The position numbers and the translations under genes were made by a program. Below the pieces are notes generated by a model. The model was not told the origin of the DNA, did no database searches, and was given only the letters and a program-made list of their open reading frames with translations. Positions 37,882 to 50,410 of a DNA stretch of 64,000 bases are shown piece after piece; position 1 is the stretch's first letter; every line of letters begins with the position of its first letter. Where the stretch lies: the NCBI GenBank assembly GCA_016748015.1, contig JAAOMT010000590.1, positions 739,912 to 803,911 on the forward strand. The letters run 5' to 3'. The DNA is from Geosiphon pyriformis. Lineage: Eukaryota > Glomeromycota > Glomeromycetes > Archaeosporales > Geosiphonaceae.

Positions 37882-40800
37882 TTAAACGGTTTTTTTGGTT
37901 TCATCATCTCCTTGATAACCTGAATCCTCATCGACATCTTTCACTTCCAAACGCGGAATGCTGGCACGGCTGGTCACCTCGGAAAAAGCTTTGTTACGAG
38001 GCAATTCAGTCATAGCCTCAACACGGAATGATTCACCACTAGGTGTTGCTCCAAAAGAACTGGCTCGACTTCTAGATCTTGAGCTTTGTCCACTTGCAGC
38101 CCATGAACTCGTTCTGCTACGTCCAGTTAGACTGCCATTGTGTTTATCCATAAAGAAAAACACATCATCATATTCCGAATTCGCAACAGTTTCCCAATTG
38201 AAGACTTGATTGTCTAGCCAATTAATCGGGGAACTGAAAATACTAGTGTTTTTAGCAGATAAGTGAGTAGATGGTGACCGTTCTGCTTCAATAATACGCT
38301 CGGCATCAAAATCAGCATATATTTTAGGGCCAAGTTCGTTGATTAATGCGGTAAGATCATTTGAAAGTTGTTCCCGAACAGTTCCAAGATTGTGAATAGA
38401 TGGTCTTGTCCAAGGAAGAAGAGACAAGAAAAGTGGACGCAAGGATCTAAATAAGGATAAATTAAATAGATGTCGATGAATGTTACTTTCGTGAGTTTTA
38501 TATTTTAGCCTTGCACAATGTGGATTCTCACCTGTATATATCAAACCCAGTCTCTAATAATCGTATTGTCCCATAACTTCCCACCAGCATCAAAAAGTAC
38601 GACAAAATAGGACCATATAGTTTCCATTTTGTCGTCCAGTTATATTTAATAGAAATGACCAAAACTAGGAAAGCATAAAATCCATATAATACAGGAGTAA
38701 CCACAAGCGCAACTAAAAGCTTCCAGGTGGCCAAAACGTCACGTCCTGCTACTTTGATTGAAGAAGCCTTAACAGCCTCTGAAAATTTACAAAAGATTTA
38801 ACAGGGTTAATTTATTTGGCATTGAAAGATTTTCATGTCCATCAACATACCTTTTGCTTTTTTGCTCGATATTAACCGAGCGATAAGAATTAAAGGAAGG
38901 TTTAAGACGAAACTATTAAAGATGCAAAAAATAATTGAGTTTTTGGATGAGAGAAATAAAAAACTCATTATATTGTTCAGAATCTGAGATCAATAGCAGA
39001 TTCCTTTGAAATATTTTATGAGACAGAAATCTAAGGTAAGAATTACCCTGGCAAGCCTAAGATACTCCAAGTAAAGAGCAAGAAAATTCTGTATAGGAAT
39101 AATCCAGCGGTTCTTTTGCCCCCTAACACTTTTTTGTTGACTTGATGGTCCTTCAACCCATGATATTTTAATAATTGATTATAAGCCATCACTTTTTCTC
39201 GTATATCTTGGACTCGGGGATCATCTTTAAAGTGATTATAGCCAGCGACAAAACGACGATTTAATTCTACAACTTGAGATATAGCGAGTTTACGATGAGC
39301 TGGTTTATATAAACGACGGCCTGCTTGAATAACCTTCAAGATCAGATATTTAAAGTTTTGGAGCAAATTAAGATTGATTTAGAACCGGGATTTATCAATA
39401 GAAGTGAAATAATAAATTCCAATTACCATTAATGTCTCATAATCTGGCGTATTGACAGTGACCGAAGTTAATCCATTATATATTATATCGAGCAATTTAG
39501 TACAAGCCTCTCGTTTATCAGCGCCACCATTTTTATACTTTTGAACAAGATCGCGTGTTATCGTGATAGGTGATCCAAATTCCACCACAGCACGAGATCG
39601 AAATTGATGTGCATGAAAATAATTTAGTCCTTTTATTGGGAATTATGAATGAACATTAAATATATTGGAAGGACCTAACGACTTATCAAAAGAATATATT
39701 TACCGCAAGGTACAATCTTCACGTCAAGGTTAGGATTCGCGTCCATTGCACCGAGAGCCATAATTGTTACTCCGGCTTTGTGATAAAAAAATCAAAAATT
39801 AGAAACAAAAAGATTAAACGTCTAAAAATGCAGAAAACGCCTTTACCTTTAAGCGGTAATATTTCTGTGCGGTCATGACTACCACCCTCTGGAAAAATAC
39901 CTATACAGTTGCCAGCATTTAAGGTATCGAATACTGATTTGTAAACTTCACTTTGATCGATATGTGGAACACATTTGTACTGAGTCCCTTCAGTTTTGGT
40001 CAACATTTCTAGGGCAACTAAATCTTTGAATTCTTTTTTTATTATTAGCTCAGTATCAGAAATAATCTGAATGATTTCCGAGGACCCACGATCTTTAGGT
40101 AGCGCAATTTGCCACCCGACTTGAAGTTGTTTGGTAAAATTTGTGCCGATGCCAGTTACACGCGTTGGATCGGACTTTCGATTGAGAATTTGAATACGTC
40201 CTTTCCCAGCTTTAGATAAATCCTGGGCACGCATCACAGGAACTTGAAATCAAAATTAAATTTCAAATCAAGTTTGAATTTCACGTGAGAAGATGCTAAT
40301 TTTTGATCTAAACGTTTAAATAGATTCAACTTACTGGCGTTGAGAGCCCGAGCCAAAGCTCCTATATATCTGAGCTTCATAGACTTTTCAGCGATCAAGA
40401 AAGACACACGTCGTTGACAGTGCCTCATTAACACTAAAGGATCAACAAACTAGGAAAATATCAAGATTCAAATAAAAATTCTATCGTAAATAGATTGAAT
40501 ATGATAGATATTCCAAGTGTTGATCAATTTTCAAGATATTTTGTCAAACATCCACGCGTCGAATTCGATTTAACAACCCAAAAACGCACCCAATGGCCAA
40601 GAAAATGAGTATGGTCCTGTAATTTGAAACCTCATAAATTGTTGACTCGCGATACGAAGTAAGATTGTTCAATGTGAGTGTCGTTCTTCGGTTTCACTTG
40701 GAAAACTGGGGTGCTTGGTTGCTTTGCCGACGGCTGGGGGAACTTTCGAAAGTTTGAAACCAAGCTGGAAAACCTTCAACTTCTTACCTGATTCGCATGG

Positions 40801-40985
40801 GGTGCTGCTACGAAAATAACCGGTCCCTCCCTGGGGATCTTGTGTGACCCGCGAGGCCTGATCTCGCGAAAAAACACATCCAAGATCACAGTGAAAAAGA
40901 ACACGACAAAATCATACGGTTGCAGATCCATTTTGACAAGACCAAACGGTACTAAAGTTGTGCTCAACAGAACAAATGTCGGCAA
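37882..40985 (-). CDS. Glycerol-3-phosphate/DHAP acyltransferase, SCT1/GPT2 type
   Basis: The multi-exon gene starts at ATG 40985 and ends at 37882. It should catalyse the first step of phosphatidate synthesis, sn-1 acylation of glycerol-3-phosphate, in the ER membrane. Acyltransferase motifs: FVAAPHANQ joined across intron 1 to FVDPLVLM (the H-x-D box region), RRVSFLIAEKS, GIFPEGGSHDRTEILPLK and IVPCGLNYFHAHQFRSRAVV. The catalytic domain holds the ~60-residue insert typical of the fungal enzymes (ILNRKSDPTRVTGIGTNF). Hydrophobic segments lie at the N-terminus and after LFLYRIFLLFTWSILGLPG. The C-terminus (38.5-37.9 kb) is hydrophilic and Ser/Arg-rich (SRSRASSFGATPSG), a likely phosphorylated regulatory tail. 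Exon 1 is 40788-40985; exon 2 begins at 40449 after a 338 bp intron. Confidence 0.92.
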
Positions 40986-43174
40986 CTAGTAAAGGCCAAA
41001 AACAAACAATGTTTTTAGCTTTATGAGACTTTTTATTAATTTTCTGAAACTAGAGAAAATAAGACTTTAAAGCCTCCAATTCCGATTGCTAATGTATGAA
41101 AAATAAGTGCAGAAGACCTGTGTGAATACTTTGGACGATTCAACTGATTACTTAAATTTATGTCATAATTTTTAGCTAGATTCTAAATTTAAATTCATTA
41201 TGCTTGTTAGGTTTATTTAATTATCAATTTTTTTTTTATATAATTACTATTTATATTGGTAATTGCATGTTTTTATTTTTTTGGCACCCAGGTATAGTTC
41301 AACCACTAATAATTTATAATTTTCATGAAATTTGTATAGAAAATAAAAAGATTAAATTAATATTTTTTAAAGAATAAGTTTTAAATTAGAATAACATTAA
41401 CAAAAATGTTTTATTTAAAACATAAAAGTCATAAATAATTTTAATTACTAATATAAAAAGAATGAAAAAAATTAACTTACTAAAATTAATAAATAAGCTT
41501 TTAAAACAATAAAAAAAAGTTTACACGAATTTTTAAATATAAAATTTATTAATATAATATAATAAAATAAAATAAAATACACAAACAAAATTTATTATTT
41601 ATAATTATATTTTAATTTTACATAACATTATTTTATTATTTGTTTTATTATTTTATTATTGTTTTATTTTTAATACTAATATAATATATAATATTAAAAT
41701 TAATATTATAACAAATCTGAAAACTTTTGCATTAAAATAAATTCTTTTTTTATAATATACAATAAATGCTGATTTATTAAGATCTTAATTGAGTTTGTTA
41801 AATACATAATATTTTTTCAAAATTATAAAAATTGTAAAATTATATATTATATTGTTTAAGTTTTTCAAATAAAAAATGTAAAAATATATTTTAGCATTTA
41901 AATAAAAATAACTAACCAATTTTGGAAAAAATACATTGATTTGATTTTTGACATATTTAAATTTTTATTTTTATATTACAATTAATATTTTAAGTATATT
42001 AAATATAAAAAAGTTAATTGTAACTTTTGTAATAATAATGATATTACAATTATTATAAAAGTTATTTTAACATTAAAAGTACATTTAAATATTAATTTTA
42101 ACACATACTTTGAAAATATAAAAAAATTACATATAACTGTTGTTAAAAACAACACAAATGTCTTTAGCAAATAATTGCCTATGTCTTTTGACTTTTGGCA
42201 TCCAACTTTTTTTGCAGCGTTTGAAATAGCAGACAGAAAATTCAATAAATGAAAAAACGTAAGCTTATAGACAAAGCTATCCTTTATATGATAATTTTAA
42301 TTGTGAAATATGGGTATTAATTTTAGTACAGTAATAATTATTTATACACTCTTTGCTGCCAATATAAAATTTTGGTTCCATCATTCATTCCACAATTTTT
42401 AAAATTTTAAAAAAGCTTTGCTTGAAATTTGAAATTGCTAATATGCATATTATTTTATACAATAATGAATGTTATTTATTCTTCACCTTTGAATAGTTCT
42501 CGTTACCTCCTATATTGACACTCCTGTCTCGGAAACGCTCTTCAAGTAAAAAGGTCATCGATATCTGCCGAATATGATCGCGAAACGGCGAAAACTTCCA
42601 ACCTGACTCTAGTTAAAAATGATGGGGAAATAATATATCATTTCTCATCGTGAAAATCATATACTACATACAAGGATTGGATACTAGGTTAGATGTTAGA
42701 AGAGGATACCCAAAGAAAATAAGGATAAACAAATGGTCAAAGGGAAAAAAACGAGAAATAAAGGTAGAAAATTGAGTGTTTCCAAAGTTAAAGATTCCCA
42801 TTTTCAAGCGCAAACTATATACTTGTGGTCTCCAGAAACTAACTAATAGATGATACTTTTTACACTTCGCCAAAAAGCAAAGCCAAACTCTCGAAGATTT
42901 GGTAATTTAAGAAATTTAATAAAAGATGAAATGTCTTCTTTTTTTCGTGTGATATAATAAAAGTCTTTTTGGTTATCTGATGCTGAGCTCAGTTGAAAAA
43001 TATCCATAAAATTTTCGCCAAGAAAAAAAAGCGACAATCGTCCATTTTTTCTGCTTGCTAGCAAGTCTCAGAGAAAGAGAAAATTGTTCATCGAAATAAA
43101 ACACACAGAAAGTTCTCTAAGTAAATACAGCCACCATACTTGGTGGTTATTCATGATTCAACCCGCCATTCGAC
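40986..43174. other. Intergenic DNA between GPAT and YTH genes
   Basis: 41150-42480 is strongly AT-rich without protein-like ORFs. A short island at about 42490-42660 has ordinary composition and several CpGs (TCTCGGAAACGCTC, GATCGCGAAACGGCG) and could be an unannotated exon or untranslated part; on the minus strand it reads LEVFAVSRSYSADIDD before a stop. 42660-43174 is probably the 3' UTR of the YTH gene. Confidence 0.5.
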
Positions 43175-45343
43175 CTAATTATCCGATTCTCCATTTTGAC
43201 TTTCATTTGCACTGACATTCTCGCTACTGCCACCACTGCCTAGTAAACCAATGTTCGTGTTAGGACTTGTCCCTGGAAGAGGTGCTAAGTTTCCGTATGG
43301 ATTATTTGTTACGGGACCAGGACTAGTGGGCCCTACCAGTGGGGCAATTCCGTCTTTGCGCATCTCAACTTGACGTTTATCGTAAAACTCGAAATCGTCC
43401 AAGATAGACGTCTTACTGCGATATTCAAAAAAGATTTTCAGCATTTCTCTACCAGGCTCCGTGTAGAGCTCTTGAGTGTCACGGCTGTTGGTGACGGGTT
43501 TATTTTCGTTATTTCTGAGATTTTTGTTTAGGAAATAGTGTTTAGTAATTGGAATTAGGTTGTCCGATTAAACCGAGGTTTGAATTCTAATTAATACATA
43601 CACAACTCGAATGTGTCTCAACTGGCCATTGGGAATATCTTTGACAAATATCCACTTGACCTTAAAGACACCTTTCCATTTGTCTTGAGCCCAGACGCTA
43701 CTGCTAGTTGTATAATCAACTGGCGTAAGCATTTGTGCCATGCCACAGAAATGACCACTATAAAAAGAATTGAGATTTAAAATACACCGTATTTGAAAGT
43801 AAAAGATTCGGGATAATATAATTGTAATTAAGTTTTCACCTAGCGTTAACGCTGAAGAATAAATAAATAGGACCTTTATCAGCATTTTCACGAAAGGCTT
43901 TGTCCAAACGGCGGTTGCCGATCTCGGTACTGGCCCAAATGTCATACTATAAAATTAAAAATCTTATCTGAACATTTCCAATAAAATATATATAGAAATA
44001 TATCTACGTTGAATAATAAGATTGACTACTAGACCTTTAAAGATTTATGGACATCATCTTCAGTGTATGACTTTATAACAAAATATCGTGCCTAGTAATA
44101 TGAAAATGGTTATGGACTATTTTTATTTGTATCGAAACTGAAAAAATAGAGGACCTACAAGTGGGGGCTTGCAATTGAAAGATTTAGGATTATAGCCCTT
44201 TGCTGCAACCCAAGCAATAATGTCCTTTTTCGAAGCTGATGAACTATTAGACATAGCAAGTGATCCCACTGTCCCAGGTACAAGTCCAGCATTTGGAGGA
44301 AAAAGGCTATTCATTCCATTTCCTGGATTCGGACCAGCGATCTTAGTCTTGCTAATCCATGGACCAGTAGGTGCGGACAACGGTCTAGAGGTGAAAGCGG
44401 AGTTGGGAGATACGGCAGATGTAGGGGAAATAGCAGCGCTATAAGCTCCAGCCACGGCCCCCAAAACTTCAGGTGATGTATTAACTGGAGGAGGTTTTGG
44501 GGCTGTTTTGGCAATCGCGGCCCACGACATTTTTGTAGGCTGCTTAGGAGCTGTAGAGGATCCAGGAACATGAACGACGGTTAAATCATTGTTCGTCACT
44601 TTAACTAAATCTGAACCTGATACACCATTTCCATTGATCAAACTCATATTGTTCAAAGTATTTGAAAGCTCTGCGACACTAACATCCACAAGACTCATCG
44701 ACTGATTACTTGTGGCTTTATTCGATAAATCTTCCCTCAACCCCCCAAATAAAATGTTCTGGTTGGCTACCGGAACGCCAGCTAACGTAGGTGAAGAAAA
44801 ACCTCCTAGCGTTGTTGGGCTAAGATAATGTTCAATATGATCAGAATTAAGTCCTGGAGAAGTGACTAAAGTTCTAGGTGAAGTTGGACTTCTATAACCC
44901 TCCAGTCCTGGTGGTGCGACCAGAGTGGATCCTTGAAGGCTACGAATGTCTAACTTAAGTTCATTACGGGCAAAGTGTTTTGTTTCAGTCCCAGTGGCAT
45001 ACTTCGCTGCATCACGTAGCGGTAATATGATATCCTCAACATCAGATTTGTCATACAAAGCCATACTTCCTTTAACACCATCGTCATCAACTTTATCTCC
45101 ATTTCCATCCAACTTCCGGCGTATAGAGCCCGATGAAGCTACAGAAGTGCTCCAAGACGGGAGCTGGAAGGTTGATGATGGGTCTTGAAGAAGTTGTTGC
45201 TGCTGCAACTGTTGGGCTTGTTGATTTTGTACAAGTTGTACCTGTTGCAGGTGTTGTTGGAGTTGTTGTTGCTGCTGTAATTGCTGCTGTGCAAGTTGTT
45301 GTGCTTGCTGTAAATGTTGTTGCTGCTGCTGTTGATAATGTTG

Positions 45344-45385
<42 letters not shown>

Positions 45386-47006
45386 TTGTTGTTCCTGATG
45401 TTGTTGATGTTGGTGTTGTTGATGTTGGTGTTGTTGATGTTGCTGCTGCGCATGTTGTAATGCATTGCCAAACGATCGATATTGATAGTGAACATGTTGA
45501 GAGTTGGGAAAGTAGCTGGTAGGCGATGTTGTGGGGGTAGAATTCATTGGAGGATTTGGGTCATAATAATCTAAAGGTCCACCTAAACCATGTTCAAATT
45601 TTACATGATTTGATGTCTCCTCACGTACTAGGCCATTCCCTTGGATACCATTATTGTTGCTATTGTTGTTCGAAGTTTGTCGTCTCATATTAGGACCAAA
45701 TATACTACCATTGTAACTCGCATATTGATCGTTTCCATTGGTGATATTCTGTTGTATTTGAGGTGGAAAATAACTTCCGGTACTATTCAATCCGTGAGTT
45801 TGTGCAGTTAAACTTGTAGTGAGTGATGGGGTAGCATATGCAGATGATGTTGGAGCCCATGGTGAAATGGGAGAAACAAGACCATTGGCCGCATAAATAT
45901 TGTTGTTTATACTATTGATTTCGGTCTGCGTGGGGAGAGTAGCGGATCTCAAAGGTTTGTATACAATTGACTCCTTTATTTTTTGTAGAATAAAAAATTT
46001 TCATTTTATTATATTATTGAGATTTCTCCAAGGTAATTTAAATAAATTTATTTACTAACCTTTGGAGAATCTTCTAATCCAGAAGTACGTAAAATTTTTT
46101 TGTCCCAATCATTTTCGTGATCTTCTTCAGGGAAAGTGTTTAAGGAATTCTGAAGTTGAGCTTGAATTTCAAACGATTTATAATCCGCTTATTATATTTA
46201 AATTTTAATTATTCAGGTCAGAGATCGATAATTTTCTGGACAAAAATTTAATGAGTTTCATAAAATCATTGGGAGTAAATTTGCAAACCTCCAAGTCCAT
46301 AAGCAGATGAAGAATTTTTTGAGATCCGTGAAGGCTGGGTGTTTGATATAAAGGAATGAGCAAAAGAGGCACTTCGGTATAATGCCGATTGACCGTTAAA
46401 TCCACCATCTTCATTATGGGCGCTTTGTGGTATAACTGAGATACTGTTATTGCGTGTATATCCAGTAGACATATTAATCGGGACATTACCAGAACCATTG
46501 CTATACGAAGCACGACCATTAGACTCCCCAACACCAGTACTACTAGACACTACTAGCCCGTTATTGACACCCGCAAAACCAGGTGGCAATTTAACGCTTC
46601 CATATTGTCCAAGGTTTGCCGCATTTTGATAACCAGCAATCCCTGCAGAACTTATTTCAACGTTGCCAGCAGTGGAAGAAACAGTCCGTTGGGTGGATAC
46701 ATTGACATAAGTATCGCTCCGAATACCTGCATTAGAACTTCCGCCAAGTGTCGGGCCACCAGTAGCATTTCCTCCAACACCAACAGAACCCCTTTGAACC
46801 TGTTGCATTGAATCAACCCACTCTTTCGCAGATGCTGGAAAATATTGTCCAGTGTTCACTACATCCAGCTGCTGAGTAGGGCGTGCTTGACGCACGTCAT
46901 TCAAAGTTTGTTTCTGGGTATATTCAATTAAAGCGCGAACAGGTTGAAACCCTGGTGGATTGAAAGCAACGTTCGTGGGCGCTTGAGAGTGCTCGTTAGC
47001 CATCAA
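43175..47006 (-). CDS. YTHDF-type m6A RNA reader with long low-complexity N-terminus
   Basis: The gene starts at 47006 (MMANE; 47003 also possible) and ends at TAG 43175. Exon 1 is 46289-47006, exon 2 is 46060-46160, exon 3 is 44159-45970 (604 codons), followed by short YTH exons down to 43175. The N-terminal ~870 residues are Asn/Ser/Gly/Gln/Pro-rich with a polyglutamine tract. The conserved NPKSFNC-x-PP segment joins across an intron to [19 protein letters not shown]. The YTH domain then continues: [50 protein letters not shown] and [10 protein letters not shown]. The three Trp of the methyl-adenine cage (DIW, VW, DKW region) are present. The predicted role is cytoplasmic binding of m6A mRNA, affecting stability or translation. 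The tail after [12 protein letters not shown] is short and Gly/Ser/Pro-rich. Confidence 0.92.
45185..45470. repeat. CAG/CAA polyglutamine microsatellite in the YTH gene
   Basis: The plus strand shows TTG/CTG triplets that read as CAA/CAG glutamine codons on the minus strand, with interspersed His and Leu. The purest part, near 45352-45382, is an uninterrupted CTG run of about ten units, flanked by (CAT/CAG) QHQQHQHQQ units near 45400-45450. The longest Gln stretch is 18 residues. Such pure CAG runs are prone to length change between strains. Confidence 0.92.
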
Positions 47007-48485
47007 CTATACTTGATAGTTTTCAGTGTATGATAGAACACAACCTATCAATCACTTGGCTTTCTTTCCTTCGCTTGATCGATTTCTAAAGTAAATGGTA
47101 GCAATCGTCTTTCTAGATTGTATCAAAAGTACTACTGGTTGTGTACTTTCTTGGTTTTCTCCGTTAGGTCAAAATGAACCCTTGATATATCCTAAAATGT
47201 TGTTGTTGCGTGTACGACAAACCCAACAGAAAAGCAGCAATCATAAAAAGGGCACGTTGACTGGGTATCTAATAGTGTGTGCGAATAATCATCTAATATA
47301 GAATATAGATGAATTACAAGTTGGGTTCCTTCTAAGTTTTTAGATCACAATGATAATATCAGATAATTTTGTTAAAAAATGCCCAATAAAATTTATAATT
47401 GAAAATTTTAATTTTAATTTTTCGTCAATCCTTAATATATGTTGGTAAAGGTTACTACAAGTACAAAACACAAAAATTATCATGAACATAAAATTAAGAG
47501 TTCAGCTTTATCAATATTTGAAGTTACTATACGACACAATTGTATTTAACTATTTTAAATATTAATTTTAAAATTGAAAAAAGCACATGTTTTTTAGTAC
47601 TATTCACAAAATCATAGTTAAGTTGGTTTTTTATTGTTTTATTAATTAATTTATAAAATTTAAAAATATATATTATAATTTTTAAAATTTTTAATTATTA
47701 TTAAGTATAAATTATAATTATTTAACATTTTACATTTAAGTAAATTAAATATTATGAATATAATTAAAATGTTAAAAATTTATTTTAAAACATAAAAATA
47801 TTTATTAATTTAATTTTGTTTTACATATTTAACATGTAATAATTTTTATTTAAAAATAAAATTGGGCTAATAATTAATATTTTCTAAATTAATATGTATT
47901 AATATTAATTTTAAAAAAATATTTAATTAATTAATAATTATATAAATTAAAATTCAAAAATTATTTAATTTAATTTTAATAAAAAATAAGTTAATAAATT
48001 AATAATTAAAATTTTTAAAATTTAATATACTTTATTTATTATTAAATTACCAAAATTATAATACTTATATTTTGTTAATGCTATAAATACTTGTGCATAA
48101 TAATAAATTTTATTACCAATAATACTTATTTTATAATATAAAATATTATATAAAATTAAAAAATAATATTTATTAATTGTAATAATTTTGAAATAATTAT
48201 TTTATTATTAATAATTTAAATAAAATAAAATAATTTATATTAATAATCAGTTATGTAAAAAATTTTAAGTATATTAATTAATTATAAAAACACAGTATAT
48301 AATAAAAATATAATTATTTAAAACAGTTGTAAAAAATATTATGAATTATTTGTTTTAAATAATAATTAATTAAAAATTTTGAAATTATAAAAATATTATT
48401 ATTTTTAATAATATAATTTTTAATATTTTATATATATATAAAGTTAACAAATAATTTTAAAAAAAAAACTTCTTTCTCTTATTCA
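47007..48485. other. YTH promoter side and AT-rich spacer before the LINE
   Basis: 47007-47300 has ordinary composition and is probably the YTH promoter and 5' UTR. 47340-48460 is nearly pure A/T with no protein-like frame and no clear repeat structure. The LINE begins near 48486. Confidence 0.6.
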
Positions 48486-48603
48486 TTCTAAATTCCCAAA
48501 AAGAGTAAAAAGTTTTTTAAAAGAAGTTTTCTCCAACATTCAGTACAATAAAACTAAACCATTATTTAATTTCGAGGCTACTATTGGCCTTAGTATTGCC
48601 ATT

Positions 48604-50410
48604 ATGAAAAAAATTACTAAAGAATCTGGTTCTAGTGGGGGTTTTAAGCCTGTTTTGTTAAGGAAAAAGAGAAAAGGTGTTGCTTTGGAAGAGAGTGTTA
48701 ATGGAAAAGGGGTTCTGACTAAGATGCCAAGTGAATATTCATGGGGCTCTAAGACTGGTAACACCACCAAGTCTGAAAGCATTGATATAGAAAAAAAATA
48801 TCTAGTAGAAGAAACTAGCTTTGACTATGATGAAAGTGAAACTATTGCTAATAAGGATTATGATTAGACACCTAAGGGACCGGGTATCAAAACTAAAAAG
48901 ACATTGGGCAAGCCATTGGGAAAGATTGATTTCTCAGGTCATGATAATGATGATAATGATGATAATGATAATGTTCTCTTGAATGTCTCTTTGGAACTTT
49001 TTTTTCTCTTGAAGAACTTGGTCACTGTTTCTATTAGAAAATCTTTTGCTTTGGATATTGATTTGGATAAAGTGATTGAAAAATCCTTTCATAAGAAGCT
49101 AATAATTATTAGAAAATTGTTTGCAAAAGTCAATGGTTTTGGGAAGGGCCTCTATCCCCTCAAAATTCTCAGAAATCATCTGTGTTTCCTTTACTTTTGA
49201 ATCTAGTTTAGCATAGGCTATAGAAAAGACAAGAGTGGCAAATATTTTTGTAAATACTAATCTCAAGAAATCAACTGGTCACTTAGATTGGGCTGTGGTA
49301 GTGAAGGAAATTCCGGTTGGAACATCAGCTGAGACTGTACATGCTGCACTTTCTGAATTTGGTTTTGTTGTGTTGATCAAAATGCAATTAGTAGAGCTAT
49401 GGCAAAAGGCTGTGGTTGAATTTGCCCAATTGGATCAGACTGATTTGGTTGCAGATAGATAGTTGATCTTAATCAGGAAAGATGCTGTTAGAGTGGCCAA
49501 AGCTAATGTAGACAAAGAATCATGAGATACAAGGGATCAGCATAGAGCTTTGCTCTATATACTGCTGATGAACACCAATACTCATAATATCTGGGACTTC
49601 ATTGGCTCTGTAGATGGAAAAACATGTGTCATTAATCAACACTCTGTTATATATGCTCAGGCCAGATATGCTGTTGTTTGATTTGACTCTGCTGCTTCAA
49701 TTAATGCTGTTATGAGAACTACACCTGTCTTAAAGAGTGCCAATTTGCATTGGTCTTATCTAAGTTTTGCTAAGTGTAATAAGTATGGAAATTTGGGTCA
49801 TACATTGCTGGGTTGTTCTATAAATGAGAATGTTTCTTCTGGTGGCACAACTTGCAGATTATTGTTAGATAATGATAAAAGCAGACTGGCTTCTATTTAT
49901 GCTAGATGCTTTGCTCCAATCTCCTGTCCTGTTTCTTTTGGTGGTGTCTTATAAGCCAATATTGTTGGTAAGTCTTCATTCTTTCCTCTCTCTGTATGCA
50001 ATGGCTCAGCTGCTTTTGGTTCCTCTTTGGAGATGAAACCTACTCTGGTGGTGTCTATGGAATTGAATAATAAGTTTGCCATTCTTGAATGTAGTCTTGC
50101 CAGTCTCGCAAAATGTGTAAACAAGTTGGCTAAGAAGTTGGACTTACTTGGGCCAATGGTTTCTTAGCCTAGCCTTAGATGTCAGCTATTAGTAATCTTT
50201 TCATTACAGAATCAAGGGGTGGATATAGTAATGAGTAAGAGTTCAGATGTGATTACTGGTAGTGAGACTATTGTGGGAGTGGCAGTTGTTAATTCTTCAG
50301 TTATTTCTAAAATGGAAGAAACTCTGAACAATCTTTCAATTACAGTTATGGGTCTTTTGGCCAAAATAGATAATACTGGTTTGGTTTCTGCTGTTCATTA
50401 TTCTCAATGA
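48604..50410 (+). pseudogene. LINE ORF1 (gag-like, CCHC zinc knuckle), stops present
   Basis: Begins MKKITKESGSSGGFKPVLLR, a basic region, then an acidic Asp/Asn stretch (GHDNDDNDDNDN). It contains an RNA-binding-like middle (LDWAVVVKEIPVGTSAETV) and a knuckle FAKCNKYGNLGHTLLGC at about 49765-49815. It ends HYSQ-stop at 50408-50410. Stops at 48865-48867 (TAG), about 49198 and about 49460 and a frameshift break it. The final stop overlaps the ORF2 start codon. Confidence 0.8.

Noticed and set aside
45133-45522. Plus-strand frame rich in Val/Ala ([10 protein letters not shown]) and minus-strand Asn/Ser frame
   Set aside because: These are other-frame readings of the CAG/CAA tract of the YTH gene.
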